Part shown: positions 11,838 through 23,666 of the stretch, one piece after another
Position numbering within the stretch: the first letter of the stretch is position 1
Layout of the letters: the number at the start of each line of letters is the position of its first letter
DNA from: Schizophyllum amplum
Lineage: Eukaryota; Basidiomycota; Agaricomycetes; Agaricales; Schizophyllaceae
NCBI GenBank assembly: GCA_007026445.1
Contig: VDMD01000002.1
Location: forward strand, 3,224,001 to 3,288,000
Length of the DNA: 64,000 bases
Direction of reading: 5' to 3'
Position numbers and translations under genes: made by a program
The notes under the pieces: model-generated
Seen by the model: the letters and a program-made list of their open reading frames with translations, nothing else
Databases searched by the model: none
Told to the model about the DNA's origin: nothing

Positions 11838-13333
11838 TACGATGTGCTATAAACTGAGCGCTAGAATTGTCGTCCGAGTCGTCTGTTCGAGCTCTGTGAA
11901 AGTCAAGGACTGAGCAAGTTAGGCTCATGTCGATACCGCAATGTCGAGGCAACGTCGAAACATACCAGTTCCCGGGTAGCATCCGAGAGCTGTGCAGCAG
12001 TGCTTCAGCCATATGCGCCCGAAGCGCGCTGTGACCCGCCGCAGCCTTTTTGGCCTTCGACAATAGAAACGCCAGACGCTAGAAGTCCCAGGTCTTGGGT
12101 AATAGTATGACTGCGGCCATGGTCCGTAGTCTGCCGCATGTACGGCATGGGTGGAGTTGGACACGGCGACAGAAACAAAAGAGTTGTGGCCACAAAGGGG
12201 AACAAAGGGCCCGGGTGCCGGACGGGCCGGTGGTCCGGCCGAAGTGTTTATAAAGGCGGCGATTTCTTGTGCTTCCCCCATCGTCGAACGCAGTGCTCAA
12301 CTGGCTGCCAGCGCCGCCAACCGACAAGCCGCCCTCTCGACTCGAGCATGACTCGAGCTGTCCTTGGCACCATAGGCCTTGTTGTGACTGGGTGCATCTA
12401 ATGCAGGGTTCGCTGGTACATGGGCCGTCACTGCGGTCGCTGCCGAAGCTGTCGGATAGGCAGCCTATCCAGCGATCGCGAGGCCCGTGCGCGTTGGGCC
12501 CGTCATAACCGCTGGCTGTCCTTCGTGGGCACAATCCTCTTGAGCTCCGAGCGCCGCCGAAGGGCTTGCGGCTCTGGTGAGGATCCACGGGGTGGCAGTC
12601 ACAACGATGGCGGGTGGGCATGTGTTCATCGCGGGTGGGCTCTCGACGCCGTAGACGTCATTTGCCGGCTTCAATCGAGGCTGGCGAGTGGGGGAGGTGT
12701 TGCGGGTCTTGCTCGCTGCCCGGGCTGCGCGCGCCGTTGCTGTTATGCGTCTTCGGACGAGCGGCGCCGGCGGTGAACGCAATTCGTGGCGCCGACTGAG
12801 TTACGGGGTAGTTCTCGCAGGCATCTCCTAGTAGCTGTAAGCCTTCATTGGCTCTCAGCAAGCGGATAGTACATGCCTGCGCGTCTGCACTGTGCTCAGC
12901 CGGAACAGACGGCAATCTTTGGAATCCCCTTCGTCCTGTTCAGGACTTGCTCTGCTCTTGCGCTTTCATCGTTGAGCGCCGTGTTGTTCAATCACTGATG
13001 GTCACGAAGAGCGTCAGAACAAGATAAGCCTAGGCATCTGCGAAGTACCTTCAGCGGCCACTCCTGGGCTTCTGCTGACCATCTCGAGCTGTACAGCTTT
13101 TCGACAGGGTCGCCACTAACGTGCGACTGAGAAGTGCCACTTCCTTTTCCACGCTGACACTGATAGCGCTGGCTAGCCGTTTCTTCAAGAGCAACGTGAC
13201 TCGTCGTGAGGTGAGAGTGACTAGAGCTACAGGTGGATTCAGATAGATTGGATCCATTGTACCAAGGAGCACCCGGTTAGCGTGAAGAATTATGTATGAA
13301 AAGAAGCACACCTTCGTAAACCACCCATCCAAG
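11838..13333. repeat. tandem 1.5-kb unit, copy 1
   Basis: The stretch matches 13379-14893 in the same orientation from end to end, with many substitutions. It begins just upstream of orphan1a and its right end (13255-13333) matches the last coding exon of the Hem25-type carrier, including the stop codon on the minus strand. It therefore arose by duplicating the carrier's 3' end plus downstream sequence. It contains one R unit. The open frames in it change from copy to copy, and I do not call a gene. Confidence 0.8.
12170..12990 (+). other. R unit, copy 1 (transcription-unit-like repeat)
   Basis: Member of an interspersed repeat family. Order of conserved blocks: a GGGAACAAAGGGCC-type box, a TATA box (TTTATAAA at about 12250), CATCGTCGAACGCAGTGCTC about 30 bases further, a block around 12428-12459 that reads VTAVAAEAVG and stop, CTCCTAGTAGCTGT, and finally ACAGACGGCAATCTTTGGAA. 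No long frame is conserved between copies, so this may be a non-coding or decayed gene. Confidence 0.5.
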
Positions 13334-13378
13334 GCAAGGTTGTATCGCCGCACTCTCCGGGAAATTCTGCAATGTCAT

Positions 13379-14893
13379 GGGTTACGATGTTCTCTACAAT
13401 GAGCGCTTATAATAGTCGTCCGAGGCGGCCTGCCCAAGCTTTGAATGGAATGAATGAGTGAAAACATTATCGAGGGAAGAGAAAGTTAGGCTCATTTAGT
13501 TGTCGCGATCCCCAGACAGCGTCAGAGCAATGCTTCGAGATCAGTTCCCGGGTAGCATCCCGGAGCTGTGCGGCAGTGCTGCAGCCATATGCGTCCGAAG
13601 GCGTGCTGCAACCCGCCGCAGCCTTTTTGGCCTCTGGCATGATAGAGTCGCATGACGCTAGAAGCCGAAGGTCTGGGTATGACTGCGCCCATGGTCCATC
13701 GTGTGCCGCGTGTTGGCAGCATGCGCGACATGGGTGGGATTCGCCGGTAGGAACAATAGAATTGAGTCCGAAAAGGGAACAAAGGGGCCGGGGGCCGGTC
13801 GGGCCGCTGATCCGGACGAAGCGTTTATAAGGCAGCAACTTCCTGCCCGCTTCCCCCATCGTCGAGCGCAGTGCTCAACTGGCTGCCAGCTGCCTGTTGA
13901 CTACGCAGCCCTCTCGGCTCGAGCATAGCTCGAGCTGACCTTGGCACCATAGGCCTTGTTGTGACTGGGTGCAGCTTCTTGCGGGGTCCGTTGGTACATG
14001 GGTCGCCACTGCGGTCGCTGCCGAAGCTGTCGGATAGGCAGCTTAGCCAGCGACCGCGAGGCCCGTGGGCGTTGGGCCCGTCATAACCGCTGGCTGTCCT
14101 TCGTGGGCGCAATCCTCTTGAGCTCCGAGCGCCGCCGAAGGGCTTGCGGCTCTGGTGAGGATCCACGGGGTGGCAGTCACAACGATGGCGGGTGGGCATG
14201 TGTTCATCGCGGGTGGGCTTTCGATGCCGTAGACGCCACTTGCCGACTTCTATCGAGGTTGGCGAGTGGGGGAGGTGTCGTGAGTCTTGCTCGCTGCCCG
14301 GGCTGCGCGCGCTGTTGTTGTTGTGCGTCTTCGGACGAGCGACGGCGGCGGTGCGCGCAATTCGTGGCGCCGACTGAGTCACATGATAGTTCTCGCAGGC
14401 ATTTCCTAGTAGCTGTTAGCCTTCATTGGCTCTCAGCGAACGGGTTGTACATGCCTGCGCGTCTGCACTGTGCTCAGCCGGTACAGACGACAATTTTTGG
14501 AATCCCCTTCGTCCTGTTCAGGACTGGCAGAGCTCTGCTCTTGCGCTTTCATCGTTGGGCGTGTTGTTCCATTACTGATGATTACGAAGAACGCAAGAAC
14601 AAGATAAGTCTAGGCAGTCTGCTAAGTACAGTACCTTCACCTGGGCTTCTGCTGACCATCTCGAGGTGTACAGCTTGTCAACCGGGTCGCGACCGATGTG
14701 CGACCGAGAAGACCACTTACTTTTCCACGCTTACACTGACAGCGCTAGCCGCCTCTTCAAAAGCAACGTGACTCGTCGTGAGGTGAGATTGACTAGAGCT
14801 ACAGGTAGATTGTCCATTGTACCAAGAAGGGTTAGCGTGAGGAATTATGTATGAAAAGAAGCACGCCTTCGTAGACCACCCATCCAATGACGG
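13379..14893. repeat. tandem 1.5-kb unit, copy 2
   Basis: Second copy of the 1.5-kb unit. Its right end is the real last exon of the Hem25-type carrier gene. It contains the second R unit, with a TTTATAA box at about 13825. Confidence 0.8.
13770..14560 (+). other. R unit, copy 2
   Basis: Same block order as the copy at 12.2 kb: TATA box at about 13825, CATCGTCGAGCGCAGTGCTC, the WVATAVAAEAVG-stop block ending near 14038, the CTAGTAGCTGT block and ACAGACGACAATTTTTGGAA. It lies in the second 1.5-kb tandem unit. Confidence 0.5.
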
Positions 14894-16168
14894 AGCTGAG
14901 CACCTTGCGCGACAGCCGCAGGGACACCCCGTCCAAAAAACCCATCGCCCCTCGTTGCTGTTCCAATAGTTAGCCTTTGAAAATTCACACAAGCAAGGAG
15001 ATGAACGTACCACCCATATCGTGCGACACGTTCTTGCGAATCCGCGATACCTGTCCTCTTTGCGCACCTGGATTTTGGTCTGGCAATTGTGTCAGTTTGC
15101 TGGCCGGCAGCAGTCGGCCGCAACACCCACCTTGATCACGTCGAAGGGATGCGTCGCAAGCGTGGCCAGCGCGCCTGCAGACGCGGCAGATATGCTATGT
15201 ATAAGCGTATTCTGTGCATGCCCCGCCGACGATGGGGGCGCCAGCGCAGCTAGTTAAGATCAATAGCGTCCCCAGACATGTGATAATCAGAAAAGCTTAC
15301 ATGCACGGCGCTTGATGCCCTCATAGGAGAGCACGAACAAGCCGGCGTACGGCGCGTCCCGGAGCGAGGACGCGACGAAGCCGCGCAGACACTCCGAGGG
15401 ACCCGCGCGAACGAGCGCGACGAAGGCGCCACCAAGCGTCTCGTACGCGTATATATTACTCTGCATGACGCACTCTCAGCTTCGGAGGGAATTACCACCC
15501 GCTACACGTACCTCAAACCGTGCTTTCAACACAGACACCGGGTTCAGCACGAACCCCACGGCGACGCGTGTCGTCGCGCCCGCGATGAGGTTACCTGTGC
15601 TCGAAAGCTTCGGCAAGACAGACGTCCGATGCGCAGCATCCTGCTGCACAATATGAAAGACGCTGAACGCAGGTGCGCTCGCCATGAAGGTCCGCAGCTG
15701 CGTGAGACCAGTCATGTAGAACGCGACGCCCGGGACGTTCCTGACGGGGTTAAGCGCGGGGCGCGCGTCAGACGCAACGCGAGGCGCACCGGAAGAGAGT
15801 CGCGCTCGTTCCGCGCCATAGGCCAGCGGGGCCGTGTTCAGCGATCACCTGGCGCACGGTGTCCAGGATGAGGCTGGGGCGTCTGTGGGTTACGGGGTGA
15901 GGTGAAGGTGGCGATTGCAGTGAAGGCAGGGGGACTGACTGAGGACCCTTGAGAATACTGCCGTCTGATTGCTGCATGCGTGTCTTCAGCAGGTCAACTG
16001 AGTAAATGTGAGGAGCATTTGCGGTGCGAGAGCGGGGAAGCTTACAGGGCTGCAGACAGATGGTCGATGCAAACCCGGAAAGCGCGCCTGGTACATCGTG
16101 AGCTTCAAGGTCAATCAGGACATAGTACGCGACGCACCTGAGGCCATCTGCTGGCCAACATTGTTCAT
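14832..16168 (-). CDS. mitochondrial glycine carrier, Hem25/SLC25A38 type
   Basis: Inner-membrane carrier that brings glycine into mitochondria for haem synthesis. About 308 residues in eight exons. The three carrier repeats are seen: PFDLLKTRMQQ, NPVSVLKARFE and HPFDVIKTKIQ, each with the Px[D/E]xx[K/R] type motif (the second has V-S-V-L-K). Other typical segments are ALSGFASTICLQP, GLWRGTSATLFRNVPGVAFY, LRDAPYAGLFVLSYEGIKR and GFLDGVSLRLSRKVLSSVIG. The second intron splits the first carrier motif. The gene ends VVYEGVLLFIHNSSR and stop. It shares a 350-bp divergent promoter region with the FAD/folate-type carrier at 16519. A damaged second copy lies at 33922-35080, and its last exon was duplicated downstream at 13255-13333. 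This copy appears intact. Confidence 0.88.
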
Positions 16169-16518
16169 GGAGGAAAGAATCCAAGACGAGGAGCGTGCTG
16201 CTGTGTCTGAGTGCATTTGTTGGTCAGACATCGGATAAATGAAAAGTTGCGCACAGAGAAGGGGCCCAATGAGGTCCTGGCAGCCTGGGTATCTCGTTGG
16301 AGTAGCGCAAGTCTGTGTTGACCTTGCTGGAGTTCAATGTCCAATGTTCATGGCAAGAGGAGCCCTGGAGGAGCCTCCGGAGATTTAGCGCCAGTGACTC
16401 ACGTGGCTCCGGCCCGATCTTCCTTGCGCTCAAATGACAAATTCGAGCCCATTGTTCTTTTGCTTTACGCCGCCGTCCCTGTCGTTCCCCGCGATATTCT
16501 TCAGCTAACGAGGGACGC

Positions 16519-17854
16519 ATGACCTCTCCACTACCCCCACAACCTCCAAGCTTCTTTCCCACCGCTGCCCTCGTACGTTCTCGCGCCCCGAGTCATACGC
16601 GTTCGCTGACAGACCTTACGCTTCCCCAGGACCATGCCGCCGCCGGGATCGGCGCTGGGGTCGTGAACACCTTATGCATGAACCCGCTAGACCTTCTCAA
16701 GGTCAAGTTCCAGGTTGCCACTACGTCCGCGCGCGGCGGCGTCGGCACGCAGATCTGGTACGCGCTCCGCGATATCCAGCAGACACAGGGCTGGCGCGGT
16801 CTCTACCGCGGCATAGTCCCAAACATCGCGGGAAATGCGTCTAGCTGGGGGCTCTACTTTCTCTTGTGCGTCCCCCCCTCCCACCTACTCCTCCACTATA
16901 CACTTAACTAACATTCCGGGTACACAGCTACAACATGCTCAAGAAGCGCGCGTCGGGGGGCGACCTCACTAAACCGCTCTCCGCCTCCGAGTACCTCCTC
17001 TGCTCCGCACAAGCAAGTCCGCCGCCTGCCCCCGCCGCCCCCCGCTCCCAGACATCGCTGACCCGCCCTCGCAGGCGCCGTCACCGCCGTCATGACCAAC
17101 CCCCTCTGGGTCGTCAAGGTCCGCATGTTCACCACCCCCGCGGACGCGCCGAACGCGTACCGGGGTCTCTGGCGTGCGTGCTCGTGCTCGTCGTGCAGAC
17201 CTAACGCTCAACGCGACTTACAGACGGCCTGTCCAGCGTCTACCGCACCGAGGGCACCTCTGGGCTGTTCCGCGGGACCACGCTTGCCCTGTTTGGCGTC
17301 AGCAACGGCGCGATCCAGTTTATGCTCTACGAGAAGATGAAGGCTTGGGCTTTCGATCGACGGCGACGGCGATGCGAGCGCGAGGGGAAGAAGTGGGACG
17401 CTAACACCGACAAGCTGGTATGTCTTCCGGGCGCATATGTTGCATCTCGCTAACATCGCACGCAGTCGAATACGGCATACACAGCCATGTCTGGCTCTAG
17501 TAAACTGGGCGCACTAATATCAACGTACCCCTACCAGGTTGTTCGTTCGCGGATGCAGGTGCGTTGACTTGTCTTCCCGCTCCGTTCGGTCCGCCCTTCC
17601 CTTCCACCCACTCCACCCTCACCCCCACTCACTGCCATTCCCCCCAGAACGACACCCTACACGAATACCCCACCATCCCCGAGACCATCAGGCGCACCTG
17701 GGCGCGCGAGGGCCTGCGCGGCTTCTACCGCGGGCTCGCGACGAACATCGTGCGCGTGCTGCCAGGGACGTGCGTCACGTTCGTCGTGTATGAGAATCTG
17801 GCGTGGCTGTTGCGACGATCGGCGGCGGGGAGGGAGGAAAGGAGACAGGGATGA
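16519..17854 (+). CDS. mitochondrial FAD/folate-type carrier (Flx1/SLC25A32-like)
   Basis: Mitochondrial carrier of the subgroup that moves FAD or folates. Seven exons; the first (16519-16572) is short. Signature motifs in the three repeats: NPLDLLKVKFQ, NPLWVVKVRMF and YPYQVVRSRMQ. The tryptophan in the second motif (PLWVVK instead of P-x-D/E) is a feature of this subgroup. Other matches are GWRGLYRGIVPNIAGNASSW, GTSGLFRGTTLALFGVSNGA and GLRGFYRGLATNIVRVLPGT. One intron may use a weak AA|GTCCGC donor near 17014; the alternative GC donor there breaks the frame. A basic loop (DRRRRRCEREGKKW) precedes the last repeat. Function in FAD versus folate transport cannot be told from sequence alone. 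Confidence 0.85.
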
Positions 17855-18869
17855 TGGGGAGCGAAGGAGGGAGGGATGATGGGGAGGGGACATACTCACC
17901 CATGAATACGAACACCCGCGGCCACCACCACCGTATAATATATTAGACTTTAGGCCCTTACTACACCTCCGTAATGGAGGCAGATAGAGGGACGGCGTGT
18001 CCTTATCCGAGACATTACCGCAAACGCGCGGCCTCCTACATGTCGAGAGACTATCGTGACTACAAGACACGACACTGTTTCCCCGAGATGAACTTGCAAT
18101 CCTCGCGCTGGCGGCCACTTAAAGTTGAAGAAATAGGTCTCTCACGATCACGTGACTAACGGCTGTTCAAAATTCTGGGGCTAACAAACTCTAACCCAAT
18201 CTTCCTTCTAGCGGGGCGTCTTTATCTGCTCTTCCTCAGCGCCGGACCCTGGTGTGCACCTCCACGTACCTCTGACAAGACAGGCAGTGCCTCCTCGCGA
18301 CCACTTACAGCCTCCGGATCCCTGCACAACGGTACTGGACGTTCATATACGTATCGCGCATGGGTCGGCACTGGCATCCGCTTCGGATAACGCTGTAAGG
18401 CGCGGAAGGACGCGTAGTTTGCGCGCCGTTCACCTCTTTCAAGCGCAAGCTATGCCGCCGCGTACCTAAGGCGCCTTCGAGGTGAATCCCCGCCCAGCCC
18501 GCCCGCGTGTACGCCTGCTGCGCGACAGCTACCGAAGGTCCCTAGATGCAACTTTCGAGGGCGGCGGTCGCCACCGCGTCGCGTCGGACCGGGTCCTCAG
18601 ATGGGACGCCACCACATCGATCTTGAACCCAGCGCCTGTACCCCCGCTTCGCTGCATGAAGGGGCGGTGCGGGGGAAGTTCATCCCGCTTTATCACTCCG
18701 ATCCTAGATGAACGGCTCCCCCAGCACTCCATCGCCGGAAGTCGGAGAGTGAATGCGCGGCGGGGGGCACGCGCGCAGGATGCCTCCGTGGCGGCGACAC
18801 GGTGATGGGAACGCGGCGCGTCTGAAAGCGGAAGGGGCAGCTTTTGAAATAAGCGCTGGTGCTTTAAGT
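17855..18869. other. intergenic region
   Basis: No gene is supported. The open frames on both strands lack domains and convincing introns. A CACGTG E-box core lies in TCACGATCACGTGACTAACG near 18150. The last part is the promoter of the prolyl oligopeptidase gene. Confidence 0.5.
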
Positions 18870-18950
18870 ATGCGCGGATCGATTCGACTCGTCTTCCGTC
18901 GCTCCCCCCTCCCCCTCCGCCGTACATTTACCACGTTCAGACCGCTAGCC

Positions 18951-21900
18951 ATGCCCCCCACACCCTGGGAAGCAAAAACAGTGCGCTACCCGGCCGCGCG
19001 CCGCTCGGACCACGTCGACATCTACAAGAGCGAGAAGCGCGGTGAAGTGCGCGTTCCAGACCCGTACCAGTGGCTTGAGGCGCACTCGCCAGAGACGGAC
19101 GCGTGGACGACGGAGCAGGAGGCATTCGCGCGCCAGTACCTCGACAAGAACCCGGACCGGGACGCGCTGCAAGCGGCCTTCACCGAGTCGTACAATTACG
19201 CCAAGGTGCGTCGTGTGCCGTAGCGTATGTACTCTAGCTGAAGCACCCTAGTTTTCTTCCCCGTTTCGATTCACCCACACACCCAATGGGCGCTGGTACT
19301 GGTGGTACAACAGCGGGTTGCAGGCTCAGTCCGGTGCGTGCGCCGATCAGTCATACAGTCAGGACGCTGACTCTGTACAGTCCTCTACCGCTCCAAGGAC
19401 AGCACCCTCCCCGACTTTTCCTCCGACAAGGAACCTGGCGAGGTCTTCTTCGACGTGCGTGTCACCCCATACATCTGTACCCCACCTAACGGTCCCACAG
19501 CCCAACCTGCTCTCCGAGGACGGCACAGTTTCCATCGCCACCTATAAGGCGTCCAAATGCGAGCGCTACTTTGCTTACGCCCTCTCCTACTCCGTGCGCA
19601 TCATGCCTCTCCCGCTAAGTCCCTACTCACGCTCGCTCAGGGAGGCGACTCGTCCGTCATCTACGTCCGTTCCACCGACAAGCCGCTGGCAGAGGTTGAC
19701 GGTAAGAAACCCTCACACAATGACGACCGCCTTCCCGAAGAGCTTCGTTTCGTAAAGTTCTCTAGCATCACCTGGACACACGACTCGAAGGGCTTTTTCT
19801 ACCAGGTTCGTGCGCCTGCCACCCCCAATACCCCTTCATCCTGACGACCCGTCCAGCGCTACCCCGACAACAGCGGTCTCGCGGCCTCGTCGGAGGACGC
19901 CATCGCGACCCAGGCCGACAAGGACGCGATGATCTACTACCACCGCATTGGCACGCAGCAAAGTACGCCGTCCGTCCCCATCGAGGCGTGCCGCTGATCA
20001 ATGGTCCCCCCCTTTCCACAGCCGAGGACGTCCTCGTCCATTCTGACAAGGCAAATCCGGAATGGATGTTTGGCATGAGGATCAGCGAGCTGGACGGGCG
20101 TTACCTCATGATGTCCACCTCCAAGGACACGACACGGGTTCGTGTTCAGCCGCTGCGTGCCTCGTATGGCGACTCACGCGCGTCCCTTCCAGACTAACAT
20201 GCTGTGGATCGCGGACCTGGAAAAGAACGAGATCGGACCGCAGATGAACTGGATCAAGCTCGTCAACGAGTTTGACGGTGAATTCTCTTAGTATGTTGTG
20301 CGTCTACATTCCCTTTAGCGCATCCTCCTAAACATGGCACACAGCCTCGGGAACGATGGGACGCAGTTCTACCTGACTACGAACCACAAGGCGCCCCTCG
20401 AAAAGGTCGTCACAGTCAACATCGCGGACGAGAAACCGACCTTCACGGACGTTATCCCGCACGGGTACGCCCAGCTCTCCGACGTAACCATGGTCGGCGA
20501 CCACTTCGTCGTCGTTTACACACGCGACGTAAGTCCTCTCACTCTCGCAACCCTGCATATCACACACTAACACCACCCTAGGTCAAAGACGAGCTCTACG
20601 TCTACTCGAAAGAGGGCAAGCAACTGAAGCGGCTGGCGGGCGACTTCGTGGGCGCCGCGGGCGTCGTGGGCTACCGAAACGAGCCCGCCTTCTTCGTTGA
20701 GATGACGGGCTTTAACACGCCGAAGACGATCGGGCGGTACGACTTCTCAGAGCCGGAGGAGGAGAAGCGGTGGTCCATCTTCCGCTCGACGAGCGTGCGC
20801 GGGATCAACCCAGAGGAATTTGAGGCAACGCAGGTCTGGTACGAGAGCAAGGACGGCACCAAGGTTCCCATGTTCATCGTCCGCCACAAGTCGACCCCGC
20901 TTGACGGCACCGCCGCGGCGATCCAGTACGGTGCGATAAGCTTCCTTTTCCCCTGATTCCTTTGCACGCTCGCTCACACTCACCGCGCAGGCTACGGCGG
21001 CTTCAGCATCTCCATCAACCCCTTCTTCAGCCCGATGATGATGACGTTCTGCCAGCGGTACAACGCCGTACTCGCCGTGCCCAACATCCGCGGCGGCAAC
21101 GAATTCGGCGAGGAGTGGCACCTTGCGGGGACGAAGGAGCGGAAGGTGAACGTGTTCGACGACTTTATTGCTGCGACGTGCGTGTCCTTCCTCTGATACT
21201 GTTTGCGAGGGAAGCGGTATAAGCTGACGCTGCTACTACAGGGAATACCTTGTGAAGAACAAGTACGCCGCACCGGGGAAGGTCGCCATCAACGGTGGGT
21301 CGAATGGCGGACTTCTCGTCGCAGCGTGCGTCAACCGCGCACCGGAGGGCACCTTCGGCGCTGCAGTTGCGGAGGTCGGCGTGCTTGATCTCCTCAAGGT
21401 ACCCAGTTTACTGTTCCTCGTAAAGCGCGCATACTAACGCCCCGCTTTCAGTTCGCAGACTTCACCATCGGTACGATGATATTTATGCCACCGCATTCCA
21501 TAGTGATACTCATGTACCCTCAGGCAAGGCATGGTGCGGCGACTACGGCGACCCGCACGACCCGCACGACTTCGACTTCATCTACCCGCTCTCCCCTCTG
21601 CACAACATCCCCACCGACAAGGTCCTCCCACCAACAATACTGCTCACCGCTGACCGTGCGTCGATCTCCCTTGACTAGTCCCGCTAGACCACAAGCTGAT
21701 ACTCCACTTTCATTTCAGACGACGACCGCGTCGTGCCGATGCACTCCTTCAAGCACGCCGCAGAAATGCAGCACCTCCTGCCGCACAACCCGCATCCCCT
21801 CCTGCTCCGCGTGGACAAGAAGTCCGGCCACGGCGCGGGCAAGTCGACGGAGAAGCGGTACGTCGTTCGCCTTCCGAGCTTTTGTGGCACCGATAACTCA

Positions 21901-21992
21901 CTGCGCTATCGCCGTCCTACAGAATTAAGGAGGCCGCAGACAAATGGGGCTTCGTTGCTCAGTCAATGGGGCTTGAGCCGAAGAAGATCTAG
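18951..21992 (+). CDS. prolyl oligopeptidase (S9A)
   Basis: Serine peptidase that cleaves short peptides after proline. More than a dozen exons. The start [20 protein letters not shown] leads into [18 protein letters not shown], the family's N-terminal block. The beta-propeller part includes [34 protein letters not shown] and [20 protein letters not shown]. The catalytic domain has [20 protein letters not shown], the nucleophile Ser in [12 protein letters not shown], the Asp in [17 protein letters not shown] and the His in [12 protein letters not shown]; all three triad residues are present. It ends [15 protein letters not shown]. Many introns and a lone position suggest the housekeeping type found in most fungi. 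An in-frame ATG at 18870 would add 27 residues rich in Arg (MRGSIRLVFRRSPLPLRRTF), which looks like a mitochondrial presequence; which start is used is open. Confidence 0.92.
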
Positions 21993-22312
21993 GGGCACTC
22001 GCATTCCTTCAATCAGTCAAGGGGCCTGGGATGGACAGACTGCATCCTCACGCATTTCATTCACCTGCTACTTCACAGTACGTCGTACACTACATTACAT
22101 GACCTGCAGACGCCGGGCGCTACTGCACGATAAGGTGGCTGGACTTCTATATACGGCAGAGTACTACGCCGCGCATGGGCGGAAGCGGTCGGTACAAGAG
22201 AGTAACATACTCAAAATCATACTCGATCTCGAGGTCCTGAACAATGCAACAGCCCTTCACCTGGCTACCATTTGACAAAGGTTATGAATGTCACTGCTGG
22301 CTTCCTCCTGAG
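21993..22312. other. intergenic, oligopeptidase 3' region to tRNA
   Basis: No gene seen. It holds the 3' flank of the oligopeptidase gene and the region before the tRNA gene. Confidence 0.5.
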
Positions 22313-22410
22313 GGTACCATGGCCGAGTGGTCTAAGGCGCCAGATTTAAGAGCCGTGCTCTGTTTCCTGGTGACGGTTTCGTCGCGTGGGTTCGAACCCC
22401 ACTGGTACCA
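22313..22410 (+). tRNA. tRNA-Leu, anticodon probably UAA, with intron
   Basis: The ends pair as GGTACCA / TGGTACC with discriminator A. Box A is TGGCCGAGTGG and box B GGTTCGAACCC. The long variable arm (GACG-GTTT-CGTC) is that of a class II tRNA. The anticodon arm reads CCAGA-TTTAAG, which gives UAA, followed by about 13 extra bases that look like an intron just 3' of the anticodon. One anticodon-stem pair (A31-C39) seems mismatched, so the exact intron limits are uncertain. Confidence 0.8.
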
Positions 22411-22429
22411 TACCTCGGTTGTGTGACGC

Positions 22430-22435
22430 TTTTTT
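22430..22435 (+). terminator. Pol III oligo-T terminator of the tRNA
   Basis: Six T residues start 20 bases after the tRNA 3' end, the usual RNA polymerase III stop. Confidence 0.7.
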
Positions 22436-22467
22436 GTTCTCCCTCGTACGTGCGCGTGACTGTCAAT

Positions 22468-22615
22468 TGACAGTTGTTCTCTGAGGGAGCCTGCGGAGGA
22501 AGGGAACAACATATGCTGACTAAGCGACATCGACACCGATCAGCAGTTTTACCGCTTGTCCTCTACGTCGTGTGCTCGCGCAGCACCTCCCAATCCACTC
22601 CATCTTCCTTTTCAC
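22468..22615. repeat. direct repeat A, copy 1 (LTR-like)
   Basis: 148 bases beginning TGACAGTTGTTCTCTGAGGG that recur, as far as I can see without change, at 23773-23920. In copy 1 the repeat is followed by about 1.05 kb of other sequence before repeat B. Confidence 0.9.
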
Positions 22616-22616
22616 T

Positions 22617-22960
22617 TCGAGGGGCGTACCTCTGGTATGCCCCTGCCTCCAGCAATGTGCTGGAGGTTGGGTATACTGCTGAGTATAGCCCGAGCCTCTG
22701 GCTGTGATCGACTTGCAGCCAGGGTGGTGTTCATGGGGCATACCTTGGAGTATGGCCCCCGGTCATAGGCATACACTGTTGTATGGCCTCAGAAGTCATG
22801 GGAATATCTTGGGATATCATGCCCGAAACATGGGGCCGTCGGGGATTTAGTCCTGCGACGCTGCGCCCGAAAACATGGGCATACCGCAGGGTATGGCCCG
22901 AAAACTTCAGTCACTGTGGCTGGAGGGACTCATGGGCATACGGCAGTGTATGGCCCGGAT
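22617..22960. repeat. array of seven small imperfect palindromes
   Basis: Seven variants of the hairpin GGGCATAC-n-GTATGGCCC follow each other at about 22620, 22667, 22734, 22761, 22798, 22877 and 22932. They share the core CATGGGCATAC and the returning GTATGGCCCG. The spacing is irregular (about 27-80 bases). They sit between repeat A copy 1 and repeat B copy 1. Confidence 0.75.
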
Positions 22961-23666
22961 GGTGTCAGGATCGTGATCGATCTGACGACCGACGGCGACG
23001 GGGATGTGCTTTGGATTGGGTGAAGGCGTACCGCGTCATCCATCAAGCCAGACCGTCCATCCCTCATTCAACACCCCCCTCACCATCCCCCTTTCCTTCC
23101 CCTTGCCCTCCCTTGCCTGGCCCCCTTGGTCCCCCCCCCTTTTGCCGGTTGTGACAACGGTTGTCCTCGACTCTCGAGGTGCACGAGCGTCCTTTCATGT
23201 CACGTGATCTGAAGGGCAAGAAAGTCACTGTCACGGTGCTATCGTCTTTGTCGTTCGACAACGGCACGAGGTCCGAGGATAACTCGAATGTAATAAGCAT
23301 GTGCTGTGCCGAAAGGTGGCCTGGCGTGGGACTTGTATGCCTCATATCACTCGAGAGACCTTGCGGGGCACCACAGCTGCCTCGTTTCGGAAGATGAACT
23401 CGTGAGATGTGGCTACAAGGTTCTTGGCCGAGGCTGTCCATGAGCGTTGTCTACATAAGGAATCAATGTGTGCTTGCTACTGATAATTCTGATATGTTGG
23501 CACGGGTCTGCTACTGGGTGGCTAGCGTGATTTCGCAGGCACAACTGATATCACGTGACATCTGGTTGAAGTTGAACTTCGTGCGGCTGGAATTCGATCT
23601 CATGGGTGGTGAGACGGATCCTTAGGTTCCGTCTGGCTCGGGCATCCGCAGATGCGCTCGCTTTGT

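Noticed and set aside
12079..12782. Long minus-strand open frames in the 1.5-kb units (also at 13825-14382)
   Set aside because: They are rich in Arg/Ser/Cys, have no domain, and change frame and length between the two tandem copies; they are shadows in GC-rich repeat sequence.
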